Shown here piece after piece: positions 26,744 to 34,680 of a stretch of 55,763 nucleotides of DNA. The translations under genes were made by a program, and so were the position numbers. The stretch is from Rhodanobacteraceae bacterium (lineage in GTDB: Bacteria; Pseudomonadota; Gammaproteobacteria; Xanthomonadales; Rhodanobacteraceae), in contig JAEUPP010000040.1 in the NCBI GenBank assembly GCA_016790075.1, positions 1 to 55,763 of the forward strand, in the 5' to 3' direction. Below the pieces are notes generated by a model. It did not search any database. It saw nothing but the letters and a program-made list of their open reading frames with translations, and was not told where the DNA came from. Every line of letters starts with the position of its first letter. Position 1 is the stretch's first letter.

Positions 26744-27258
26744 GGGCACTCCTTCGCTGCGGCGTAATCACGCTGCAGCTTCTGCTTGATGCGGTTGATG
26801 CGGGTTGCGACATTGGTGGCACTGAGGCCGACGAGCGAGGCCATTTCTTCCTGCGAATACCCTTCGAGATACAGCAGGATCAGCGCGCGGTTGACCTCGT
26901 CCAGACGTGCGATCAACTGGTGCAGCGCGCGCAGGTCATCGCCCTCGGCATCGACCACCCGGTCGGCGGCGGCGAGGTTCATGCCAAAGTCCTCAATCGG
27001 CAGCGCGTCACGGATGCGCCGGCTCTCGCCACGGAAGAACGAGATTGCGACATTGATCGCGATGCGCTGCATCCAGCCTGCGAACACGGCGCCACGATCA
27101 AAGCGCGGCCAGGCCTGCCAGAGTTCGACGAGGATTTCCTGGATCAGGTCGCCGCGGTCTTCGCGCCGGCGGCAGTAGGCGTTGGCGACCTTGTACAGGA
27201 TCGCCTTGTGCTGCTGCAGTTGCGCGAGAAACGCATCGTCGCGGTGCGTCGTACTCAT
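26740..27258 (-). CDS. ECF-type RNA polymerase sigma factor
   Basis: 172 residues from ATG 27258 (MSTTHRDDAF), the usual ECF length; an upstream in-frame start at 27375 would add 39 residues of non-typical sequence. Region 2: ILYKVANAYC, RGDLIQEILVELWQ, FAGWMQRIAINVAISFFR; region 4: EGYSQEEMASLVGLSATNVATRINRIKQKL with a helix-turn-helix. Its stop overlaps the start of the membrane protein gene, so the two are made together, fitting sigma/membrane-regulator control by an envelope signal. Confidence 0.93.
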   Translation of the reverse strand: MSTTHRDDAFLAQLQQHKAILYKVANAYCRRREDRGDLIQEILVELWQAWPRFDRGAVFAGWMQRIAINVAISFFRGESRRIRDALPIEDFGMNLAAADRVVDAEGDDLRALHQLIARLDEVNRALILLYLEGYSQEEMASLVGLSATNVATRINRIKQKLQRDYAAAKECP

Positions 27259-28387
27259 GAATTCAAATGGCCGGAGCGGGGCCGGACTGGCACCCACCAG
27301 CTTGTTCGCCACAGGGTGCGGAAATATCACAGCAGCACCTGCGGAACTACTGCCGGCATCGGGCCGGGCAGGCATGCGTCGTCGGCCACGGCCGCGGGAC
27401 GGGAGATGTACATGAGGGCGATTCCGGAACAGGAAGGGGCGAGCGCGGGGCTCGCACTACCTATTCGCCGCGACGCGTGGATTTGTCACAGTAGTTCCTG
27501 GCATTTGTTCTCGGATTCCGCATAGACGCCCAATCGAGCGCGCGAAGTTCAAGGATGCCTTGGTGCTGCGCAGATTTCTGGTTCAGTGTTGACGCTTGCG
27601 GTCATGGCGATGCGAGGGCAGCACGCAGCTTTGTCGAAACCACAAGACTCAAGGCCAGGCCAGACTCAAGATCACGCAGATGTGCTACATCCGCGCCACC
27701 CTCGACATCGGCCGCTTCGATTGCGCGATGAAAATCGACGGTGCGGCCCAGTGGACGGGCGATATTCGGAATCGGATGTTTCGCCCTGCCTACGCCGCAC
27801 TCCTGAAGGCCAGCGGCGTGTGTGGCGCTGGCCTGATTCATGCGGCCATGGGCTTCGCGCGTATACCGCCGTTATCAGCGTCACTGGGGAATCGATGTTG
27901 CCAAATCAACTCCACACGAGATCGGCAAGAAGCCGCCGTCAATCAAGCAACTCGATGGAAGGGGTATCGATCTGCCGAGCTGGGCGTACACGCAGCTTCA
28001 AGGCGAACAATATCGCCAATACCCTTCCCGTCGGATTTGACCGTGCAGCAGAGTTGCCCCGGCATGTGCACGATGGCGGAAGGCACATCGCTGTTCGCGA
28101 TCAGCGGCGAGCTCTTCGGTTCTGCTTCCGGCTTCGTGCTGTGCCGCGGTTCGTCGAAGAGATTGCGCGAGAAGTTGTTGCAGGCGTCGTGGTTTTCTGA
28201 CGTCGTCGCAAAGCCACCGCAGGTCCTGATACTCGGTTGGATCACGATTCCGTCGCCGCGACAGTCCCACCACGTCTTGTCTGCCGGCCGCGCTGCCCAC
28301 CGAGCCGGCCCGCGCATGGGCAGAGTCGCTGCGTGCGCAGCGCGACTTCTGCGCCGCCGAGCGAGACACGCGCAGGGTGGGAAATGC
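27259..28387. other. 1.1-kb stretch without a supported gene
   Basis: No convincing gene. The longest minus-strand frame (about 27943-28317) has an acceptable length but no recognisable domain, ribosome-binding site or neighbour linkage and is not called. Long plus-strand frames across 27.6-29.1 kb run antisense through the glycosyltransferase gene and are shadows. Composition is slightly less GC-biased than in the flanking genes, as in decayed sequence. Confidence 0.45.
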
Positions 28388-29542
28388 TCAGGTCAGCGCG
28401 GCGCGGTACTGCGCTGCGAGTGCGGCCGCACAGGCGGCCGGTTCGTGCCAGCGCCGCAAATAGGCGCGGCCGTTGGCGATGAGCTGCGCCCGCAGCGCAA
28501 CGTCGGCCTGCAGGCATTGCACGGCCCGTGCGAAGGCGTCGGCGCTGTCGGCGATCAGCAGTTCGCGGCCGGATTCGACGGCGAGCCCGGCGGCGGCCAC
28601 GCGCGTGGCAACGACCGGCAGTCCGCGTGCCCACGCTTCGAGGATACGCATGCGGATACCCGAGCCGGTCAGCAGCGGCACCGCGGCGATTGCGCCATCG
28701 GGAAACGCGGTCGCGGAGTCCGTCGGCGCGGCATGCGCGACGACGTCGCGCGACACTGGGCTGCCTGTGCCGAAGACATGCAGGCGCAAGCCCGTGTTGC
28801 CGCGCAGGCGTGGTGCGACGCGGGCGAGGAACCAGTCCAGTCCCTGCCGGTTCGGCCACCAGCCCGCACTTCCGGCGAGGACCAGAGCCGGTTCGCCGGC
28901 GACGCGCGGGCCGGCCGGAAGCTGCTGCGGAAACGGCGGAGCGGCGACGGCGATTTTCACCGCGGCCTGCGGCGCGATCACGCGCAGTGCCGCGGCATCA
29001 TCTTCGGTCAGCGTGACCGTGGCGGCGACGCGCCGCAGCAGCTGCGCCTCGGCGGCGCGCAGGCGGCGCGCCTCGAACGCCAGCAGCGGGCGGGCCCGCC
29101 CGAGCTGCCGCCATAGCGAAGATTCCACATTTTGCATACGCAGCACGACAGGAGTTCCCGTACGGAACGCGGCGTCGCAGTTTGCTAGCGCCTGCAACTG
29201 CTCGGCGTGCACGATGTCCGGGCGCCAGTCGGCGAGGCGTGATGCCAGCGCTGCGGTAACCGCCGCATGGCGATGCCGTGCGAGGCTCAGCGCCGAACCC
29301 TCGCGCGCGGCGCGCCACGCCGCCGCGGCCCAGCTGTGCGGACGCAGCGGGATCAGTTGCGGCGTACAGACAGTGCGCAAGTGATCGAGGGCCGCCGGGT
29401 CCGCGGCATCCGCATCCACCGGCGCGATCAGGTGCAGCGCGTGGCCTGCCGCAGCCAGGGCCTGCAGCGTCAGCCACAGCACGAGGCGTCCACCATCGTG
29501 CGGGGGCCAGGGCGGTTTGGTCGCGACCACGAGGATCTTCAT
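28388..29542 (-). CDS. Glycosyltransferase (GT-B fold, family 4-like)
   Basis: 384 residues starting MKILVVATKPPWPPHDGG, the N-terminal beta-strand and glycine loop of GT-B sugar transferases. The C-terminal half has the donor-binding domain: VLAGSAGWWPNRQGLDWFL, LRLHVFGTGSP, and TGSGIRMRILEAWARGLPVVATRVAAAGL, equivalent to the E-x7-E region that holds the nucleotide sugar. No signal peptide; a peripheral cytoplasmic-membrane enzyme. It probably builds a cell-surface glycan with the second glycosyltransferase (29958) and the O-antigen-ligase-like gene. Donor and acceptor sugars cannot be told from sequence. Confidence 0.9.
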   Translation of the reverse strand: MKILVVATKPPWPPHDGGRLVLWLTLQALAAAGHALHLIAPVDADAADPAALDHLRTVCTPQLIPLRPHSWAAAAWRAAREGSALSLARHRHAAVTAALASRLADWRPDIVHAEQLQALANCDAAFRTGTPVVLRMQNVESSLWRQLGRARPLLAFEARRLRAAEAQLLRRVAATVTLTEDDAAALRVIAPQAAVKIAVAAPPFPQQLPAGPRVAGEPALVLAGSAGWWPNRQGLDWFLARVAPRLRGNTGLRLHVFGTGSPVSRDVVAHAAPTDSATAFPDGAIAAVPLLTGSGIRMRILEAWARGLPVVATRVAAAGLAVESGRELLIADSADAFARAVQCLQADVALRAQLIANGRAYLRRWHEPAACAAALAAQYRAALT

Positions 29543-29722
29543 GCGTGCCGAGTGTGCTGTCGTGTCATTGGGTCAAGGAAATGCCGGATGGAGTTCACTG
29601 CGACACCAGGCGCGGCGAGAACACCTACTGCACAGGGCGACTGGCCGCAATGGCGCCGCACGGCGAGCGGCCCCGGAATTATTAAACGGCAATGAGGAAC
29701 AGGACACCCGTGCAGGGCTTAG

Positions 29723-29898
29723 CCCGCACTTCTCACACCCGCTCGTAGCGAGGCCGCCGAGACGCCGTCCTGACGCGCGCCACAGACTGAGTGACGGCGA
29801 AGGCGTAACCGACACTACGTCGAGCCGGCACGAGGGAGCAGCACGCGTCAGGGCAAGCGTATCGGCAGCCGCAGCAGAAGGCTTGTGAGAAATGCGGG
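29723..29898. repeat. Long fold-back element with CCCGCATTTCTCACA-type ends (family copy 2)
   Basis: Outer ends CCCGCACTTCTCACA (29723-29737) and TGTGAGAAATGCGGG (29884-29898) match as an inverted repeat at 14 of 15 positions. The symmetry continues inward to CCTGACGCG (29769-29777) and CGCGTCAGG (29844-29852), so the arms are about 55-60 bases with imperfect matches between. The right arm shares its end and CTGCGGCnGCCGATACG with the element at 22544-22603. The rest of 29543-29957 holds no gene. It is REPIN- or MITE-like and non-coding; the mobilising enzyme is not identified. Confidence 0.8.
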
Positions 29899-29957
29899 TT
29901 AGTCGCGCGCGGCCGGCGTCGACAAGCACTGAGCAGCAACCGCAGAATATCCGCCTC

Positions 29958-31127
29958 ATGCGCGTCCTGTTCATTACTCAGCGTTTGCCGGCACACGCCG
30001 TGCGCGGCGACCAGCGCCGCGCGTTTGCGCACATCCGCGCGCTGTCGGCGCGCCATGCGATCACGTCGCTGAGTTTCGATGCCGCCGATGCGGCCGGCCG
30101 CGCCGCACTCGCGCCCTATTGCGAACAGGTCATCGTCGTGCCGCGCTCGCGTCTGCGCAGCGGCGCGCGTGCGCTTGCGGCGCTGGCCGGATCGCGGCCA
30201 CTGCAGGTTGCGATGAACGATGGCATCGCCGCGGGCCTGGACCTCGCCAAGCTGCGCGATTCCGGTTTCGACCTGGCCCATGTGCAGCCCATACGCCTTG
30301 CCGGACTGCTGCCGGCGCTGGCGCCGCTGCCCTGCGTCGTGGACTACGTCGATGCGCTGTCGCTGAACATGGCGCGGCGCGCGCAGCGGGATCGCACGCC
30401 GCTGCGCTGGATCGCGGCACTGGAAGCACGCCGCCTCGCCAGCTGCGAGCGCGAACTGTGCACACGCCATGCGACCGTGGTGTGTTCCGCCGTCGACCGC
30501 GCGGCGATCCGCGACGACGCGTTCGCGCCGCAGCTCGTGCGCAACGGCGTTGACCTCGACGAATTCGCCTTCACCACCACACCAGCGCGCGCGCCGGAAA
30601 TCGTGTTCGCCGGCAATCTTGGCTATTTTCCCAATGTGGACGCCGCGCACTGGTTTGCCACCGAGGTGCTGCCGCTGCTGCTGCGCGAGATGCCGCAGCT
30701 GCGCCTGCGCCTGGTCGGTGCGCGGCCAGCGGCAGCGCTGCGGCGTCTGGCGCGGTCGCAGCCGAACGTCGACCTGATCGGCGAGGTGCCGTGCATGCAG
30801 CCGCACCTGACCCGCGCCGCAGCCGCCGTGGTGCCGCTGCGCGCGGGCTCGGGCCAGCAGTTCAAGCTGCTCGAAGCAATGGCCGCGGGCACGCCGGTGG
30901 TCAGCTCGCGCCTATCGGCACACAGCATCCAGGCGATCGATGGCCGGCATCTGCTGGTGGCCGACGACGCGCCGGCAATGAGCGCAGCGCTGCTGCGCCT
31001 GCTGTCCTCGCCGGCGCTGGCGCAGGAACTGGCGCACGAAGCGCGGCGCCATGTCGAAGCAGAATTTTCCTGGTCGCGTTCGGCGCAGGAGCTCGAATCG
31101 GTATGGCAGTCGGTTGCCGCGCGGTGA
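29958..31127 (+). CDS. Glycosyltransferase (GT-B fold, family 4-like)
   Basis: 389 residues from ATG 29958 (MRVLFITQRLPAH), which begins exactly at the first beta-strand; an ATG at 29892 lies inside the fold-back element and would add an unrelated leader. The C-terminal domain has IVFAGNLGYFPNVDAAHWF, LRLRLVGARP, NVDLIGEV and SGQQFKLLEAMAAGTPVVSSR, the nucleotide-sugar site. The pattern resembles the GT4 enzymes of the EPS/PEP-CTERM-type glycan loci. It is divergent from the glycosyltransferase at 28388 and convergent with the ligase operon; surface-glycan assembly is the likely pathway. Specificity unknown. Confidence 0.9.
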   Translation: MRVLFITQRLPAHAVRGDQRRAFAHIRALSARHAITSLSFDAADAAGRAALAPYCEQVIVVPRSRLRSGARALAALAGSRPLQVAMNDGIAAGLDLAKLRDSGFDLAHVQPIRLAGLLPALAPLPCVVDYVDALSLNMARRAQRDRTPLRWIAALEARRLASCERELCTRHATVVCSAVDRAAIRDDAFAPQLVRNGVDLDEFAFTTTPARAPEIVFAGNLGYFPNVDAAHWFATEVLPLLLREMPQLRLRLVGARPAAALRRLARSQPNVDLIGEVPCMQPHLTRAAAAVVPLRAGSGQQFKLLEAMAAGTPVVSSRLSAHSIQAIDGRHLLVADDAPAMSAALLRLLSSPALAQELAHEARRHVEAEFSWSRSAQELESVWQSVAAR

Positions 31128-31197
31128 TCCGCACTGGCGAGGCGGTGTGGCAGCGGGCATGCCGTGGACGAAGGAACGGTTCAGCCCGAATGAAAAA

Positions 31198-31764
31198 CTA
31201 CTTTGGTGAAGGTGCAGCGTCCCGCAGCGGCGGCGCGCTGAGCTGTCCCGCACGCAACTGCGCGTCGAGGCGCTCGACTTGGTGCTGCAAATCCTCGCGC
31301 ATGGCCCTGGGCAAGGTCACTATCGCCTGTGGACTGGCCCAGGCCGTGCGCAGGTAGGCCGCGTTCGCACCGGCTTCGTCGCCGAGGGTGGTGCGGGCAC
31401 GCCCCAGATTGATCGTGAACTCCGGCCGCTCCCCGGCGTTGATCGCAGCCTCAAGCAGGGCCACGGCATCAGCGCCGCGGCGGATCATGATCAGCGCGAT
31501 CGACTGCGTCAGCACGGCGCGTGGATCACCGGGCAGCGCAGCGGCGGCCTGTGCGGCCAGGGTCTCGGCCAGGGTGACCTGGCTCAGTGCGGCACGATCG
31601 GCGTCAGCTGCGCTGGAGCGCGCGGCCGACTGGCTCATACGCAGCGCCTGAGCGACACGGAAGTTCGCATCGTACAGGCGCCACTCGGCCTGGTAGCGCG
31701 GAAACTCAGGCCACAGCGCCAGCGCGAACAGCGCGACGAGCAGCAGGCGCCAGAGCATCTTCAT
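31198..31764 (-). CDS. Membrane-anchored TPR-like protein (third gene of ligase operon)
   Basis: 188 residues. ATG 31764 overlaps the TGA of the ligase gene (ATGA). A single N-terminal membrane segment (LWRLLLVALFALALWPEF) is followed by a helical, TPR-like region (PRAVLTQSIALIMIRRGADAVALLEAAINAG, RPEFTINLGRARTTLGDEAGANAAYLR). Exposure on the periplasmic face is expected. A helper or scaffold for the Wzy_C-type ligase encoded immediately upstream is a reasonable inference. No signal cleavage site is obvious. Confidence 0.85.
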   Translation of the reverse strand: MKMLWRLLLVALFALALWPEFPRYQAEWRLYDANFRVAQALRMSQSAARSSAADADRAALSQVTLAETLAAQAAAALPGDPRAVLTQSIALIMIRRGADAVALLEAAINAGERPEFTINLGRARTTLGDEAGANAAYLRTAWASPQAIVTLPRAMREDLQHQVERLDAQLRAGQLSAPPLRDAAPSPK

Positions 31765-33134
31765 GCACCGGGCGACCGGGCCGTCGCGAGCAGCCGCCAG
31801 GCACGGCCGCAAGCCAGCAGCAGCATGATGGCTGTGAACGGAATCTGCAGCGGAAACCAGGTCAGCGCGGCAACGGCGCCGGCCACGATCACACCGAGCA
31901 TCATCCTTGCCTCCAGCCGCACACGCGTGGCCGCAACGTCGCGCGCGAGGCGCAACAATCCGCTCAACAGCCAGCCCAGGGCAGCCAGCACTGCGGCGAG
32001 CACCGGCAGCCCGGCTTCCGCCGCGACCTGCAGGTATTCCTGGTGCGCCTGGGCGAAGGCAATCGCCGGTTGCGGTGGCGGCAGGCGTCGCCGTAATACG
32101 ATTTCCGCGGCAAAGCGCTGGACCTGCGCCTGGTTCGCGTAGCTGCCCGGCCCATAGCCGGTCCAGGGTTTCGTCGCAATCATTTCCACGGCTGCAGCCC
32201 AGGCACCGAGCCGGTGGGTGGTCAACTGCTGCCAGGTGTCGACACTGACTGGCAGACGCGCCCAGGTCTGCGCGCGCAGCGCAGGTGCCGCCGCGCAGAC
32301 GCCCAGCAGCAGCGCGAGCGCCGCAGCCGCAAACGGCGCCCAGCGCAGCGCACGCCAGCGCAGGCTGGCCAGCACCGCTATCGCGGCGAACACGGCGACC
32401 AGGCTGGTCCGTTGCCGATTCGCCAGCATGACCGCGAGTCCGAGCACCAACAGTGCCCAGCCGGTCCAGCGGTAACGTACCGTCGACGCCGACAGGCCCA
32501 GCGCCGAACCGGCCGCCGCCATCAGGGCGCCACTCAGCGCAACATAGGCCTCGTTGCCGAGCAGCGCGCCAGTCGGGTAGCGACCGCCGGCCTGGCTGGC
32601 TGCGAATGGCAGATCCAGACCCACCCATTGCAGCAGAGAAATCACCGCATTGACCGCTGCGGCCAGCAGTGCGGCCACCAGCACGCGTCGGCCGCCCTCG
32701 CCATCCAGTGCGTGCGATGCACCAAGTGGCAGGAACAGGGCGAACAGCAGCAGTGTGCGCAGGGTCGATGCACTCGCTGCCGGCGCTTGTGCCACGAGCG
32801 TGGCAAGCAGCACTCCGGCCAGTGCCACCAGTGCTGCGAGCAGCGCCAGCCGGGCCAGACGAGGGGCATGTGCCGGCGTGTCGCGATGGAGGAACAGGTT
32901 GCACATCGCGCCGACATCGACGCGCCACAGCAGCGCCGTGACCGCCACGGCCGCAGCGATCAGTGCGACCAGGCGCTTGGGCGCGTCGAATCCTGCCTGA
33001 GCGAATGGATCCACCAGCCATGCCGTGCCGAGCAGCGCCACGATCAGGCTGGCGACAATGAGGTGTTCGCGACCGCGCGGCTGAGCCACGCCGCGATCAT
33101 CGCCCGCACAGGGTTGCGCCGCTCGGCGCGCCAT
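31761..33134 (-). CDS. O-antigen ligase/polymerase-like membrane protein (Wzy_C family)
   Basis: 457 residues from ATG 33134, which overlaps the upstream stop as TGATG. About eleven membrane segments. The periplasmic loop contains TGYGPGSYANQ and AQAHQEYLQVAAEAGLPVL, the conserved loop with the essential His-Glu pattern (HNEYLQ in relatives) of the Wzy_C/O-antigen ligase family, plus NRQRTSL with an arginine in an earlier loop. The family joins or polymerises lipid-linked glycans at the periplasmic face; some members glycosylate proteins. Here the neighbours are an FG-GAP lipoprotein-like protein and a TPR protein, not a complete lipopolysaccharide cluster, so the acceptor is uncertain. Confidence 0.88.
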   Translation of the reverse strand: MARRAAQPCAGDDRGVAQPRGREHLIVASLIVALLGTAWLVDPFAQAGFDAPKRLVALIAAAVAVTALLWRVDVGAMCNLFLHRDTPAHAPRLARLALLAALVALAGVLLATLVAQAPAASASTLRTLLLFALFLPLGASHALDGEGGRRVLVAALLAAAVNAVISLLQWVGLDLPFAASQAGGRYPTGALLGNEAYVALSGALMAAAGSALGLSASTVRYRWTGWALLVLGLAVMLANRQRTSLVAVFAAIAVLASLRWRALRWAPFAAAALALLLGVCAAAPALRAQTWARLPVSVDTWQQLTTHRLGAWAAAVEMIATKPWTGYGPGSYANQAQVQRFAAEIVLRRRLPPPQPAIAFAQAHQEYLQVAAEAGLPVLAAVLAALGWLLSGLLRLARDVAATRVRLEARMMLGVIVAGAVAALTWFPLQIPFTAIMLLLACGRAWRLLATARSPGA

Positions 33135-34564
33135 CAGTGCGAGTCCGAGCCCACAGGTCGCAGGCGCCACGCGCGGAAGCCGCCATTGCCGCGGCAGGGC
33201 GTCGTATCGCCGATGCTGTCTTCACCCGCGTAGGCGATGATCAACTCCAGGCTGCCGTCGGCGTCGATGTCGGCCAGCTGTGCGTCGAACACCTTGCAGC
33301 CGTTCATCGCCTCGATCGGCGCCAGACTCAGGTCGCGGCTGAAGCTGCGGCCTGAGCCGGCGAAGGTCAGGACACCGCCGTCTTCGCGCACAGCAACGAG
33401 ATCGTCGCGGCCGTCACGGTCGATGTCGCCGATGGCCAGAGCGGCGATGCTGTCGCGCGACACGGTGCTCCACAGCGCGAGCGGGATTTCCTTGCGGCTA
33501 CCGGCTGCGCGCACGGCCTGCAGCGAAACACAGAACTGCGTGTTTTCCACAGCGCGCGAGGCGGTGACGGCCTCGTCGCTGCCATCGCCGTCGAAATCAT
33601 GCAGCGCGACCGCGGTGACGGCCGCCGCGAGCGGCACGGAGCGCAGCTCGCCTGCGCGATAGAGGTTGCCATCGCCCTTTTGCAGCAGCAGACGGTTGCC
33701 TGCAACGCTGGTGCCGATCAGCGCATCGGGATGGCCGTCGCCGTCGATGTCGCCCACGGCAATCGCCGTGCCAAAGCTGTTGAGTACCTGCTCGGGCTTG
33801 GCGAAGTCCCACAGACCGCCGCGGTTGAACCACAGGCCGAGCGCGGCCGTGATGCCGCCACCACCGAGACGCGAGGGGCCTTCATTGAGCGCGAGCAGAT
33901 CGAGCTTGCCGTCGCGATTCCAGTCAGTCACCGCCAGCGCGCGCGAGGTGAAGACGGGTTCGAGCACCGATTCGGCCGGCAGGCGCAAAACCAGTCCGTG
34001 GCCCCACGGTGCGTAATGTCCACCGCCCTCGTTGATCAGTACGGCCAGCCCACGCAGGTGTGCGCTCAGGGCGATGTCCAGGCGGCCGTCGCCGTTGAAG
34101 TCGGCCGCCTTGACGTCGCCGTAGTCGTACGGCAACGGCGGGAAATGTACCTCTTTCCACTCCTGGAAACGCCCCTGGCCGTCACCGAGGAAAATAGTGG
34201 GCTGCGCAGCCCCCTTGCGCGCCGGGCCGACCAGCAGGTCCGGGCGGCTGTCACCGTTCATGTCGGCGAGGACGAAGCCGTCGCGCCACTGGCCGCTGTC
34301 CGGCAATCCGGTGTCAATGGCGCTTGCGGCGAAGCGCTGCGTGGCGCGCAGCCGCGCCGGCCGGCAGGCGGACTGGGCGTCGCGCGCACGCGCGGCCGCT
34401 TCGGGCGTCAGCGCGGGCCGCCGCGGCTGCGGACTGCACGCCGCGGCCAGCACGCATACGAGAACAACGACGACGATGCGACGGATCGCGCGCAGAGCAC
34501 CGGCCGGTTCGCGCTGCGGTTCTCCGGAAGGGCCATGCCGGCTCGGATTGCGCGCCTGATTCAT
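33134..34564 (-). CDS. Exported FG-GAP/VCBS-repeat protein, possible lipoprotein
   Basis: 476 residues from ATG 34564; further upstream in-frame TTG/GTG codons exist. A membrane/signal segment (IRRIVVVVLVCVLAAAC) ends in a cysteine that could be lipidated, although the position -3 residue is alanine, a weak lipobox. The body is a seven-blade-type propeller with FG-GAP calcium-binding loops: ADMNGDSRPDLLVG, ADFNGDGRLDIALS, TDWNRDGKLDLLAL, GDIDGDGHPDALIG, HDFDGDGSDEAVTA, GDIDRDGRDDLVAV, ADIDADGSLELIIA. First gene of a three-gene operon with the O-antigen-ligase-like and TPR proteins, with overlapping stops and starts. A surface glycan- or protein-binding role is inferred. Confidence 0.88.
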   Translation of the reverse strand: MNQARNPSRHGPSGEPQREPAGALRAIRRIVVVVLVCVLAAACSPQPRRPALTPEAAARARDAQSACRPARLRATQRFAASAIDTGLPDSGQWRDGFVLADMNGDSRPDLLVGPARKGAAQPTIFLGDGQGRFQEWKEVHFPPLPYDYGDVKAADFNGDGRLDIALSAHLRGLAVLINEGGGHYAPWGHGLVLRLPAESVLEPVFTSRALAVTDWNRDGKLDLLALNEGPSRLGGGGITAALGLWFNRGGLWDFAKPEQVLNSFGTAIAVGDIDGDGHPDALIGTSVAGNRLLLQKGDGNLYRAGELRSVPLAAAVTAVALHDFDGDGSDEAVTASRAVENTQFCVSLQAVRAAGSRKEIPLALWSTVSRDSIAALAIGDIDRDGRDDLVAVREDGGVLTFAGSGRSFSRDLSLAPIEAMNGCKVFDAQLADIDADGSLELIIAYAGEDSIGDTTPCRGNGGFRAWRLRPVGSDSH

Positions 34565-34632
34565 ACCGTCGTCCACCGTCAAAGCCGCGATGGTAACCGC
34601 AGCATTGCATCCATGGCTCGCGCGACCGCCGC

Positions 34633-34660
34633 AGAAAACCCCGGAGCGCCGGGGTTTTCT
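34633..34660 (-). terminator. Rho-independent terminator of the IPTL-CTERM operon
   Basis: A perfect 12-bp stem (AGAAAACCCCGG and its complement) with a four-base loop lies 20 bases after the stop of the minus-strand gene ending at 34681. On the minus strand it ends in TTTTCT; the A-tract/T-tract flanks also make it usable in the other direction. It separates this operon from the FG-GAP/ligase operon. Confidence 0.9.
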
Positions 34661-34680
34661 GGTGATGCGCCGCGGAACGC

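Noticed and set aside
27596-29116. 506-codon open frame on the plus strand
   Set aside because: Its right half is antisense to the glycosyltransferase gene; the left half has no recognisable domain or ribosome-binding site.
31765-33021. Long N-terminal extension of the small TPR protein
   Set aside because: The frame is open but overlaps the O-antigen-ligase gene on the same strand; the ATG at 31764 (overlapping ATGA) and the membrane anchor mark the real start.
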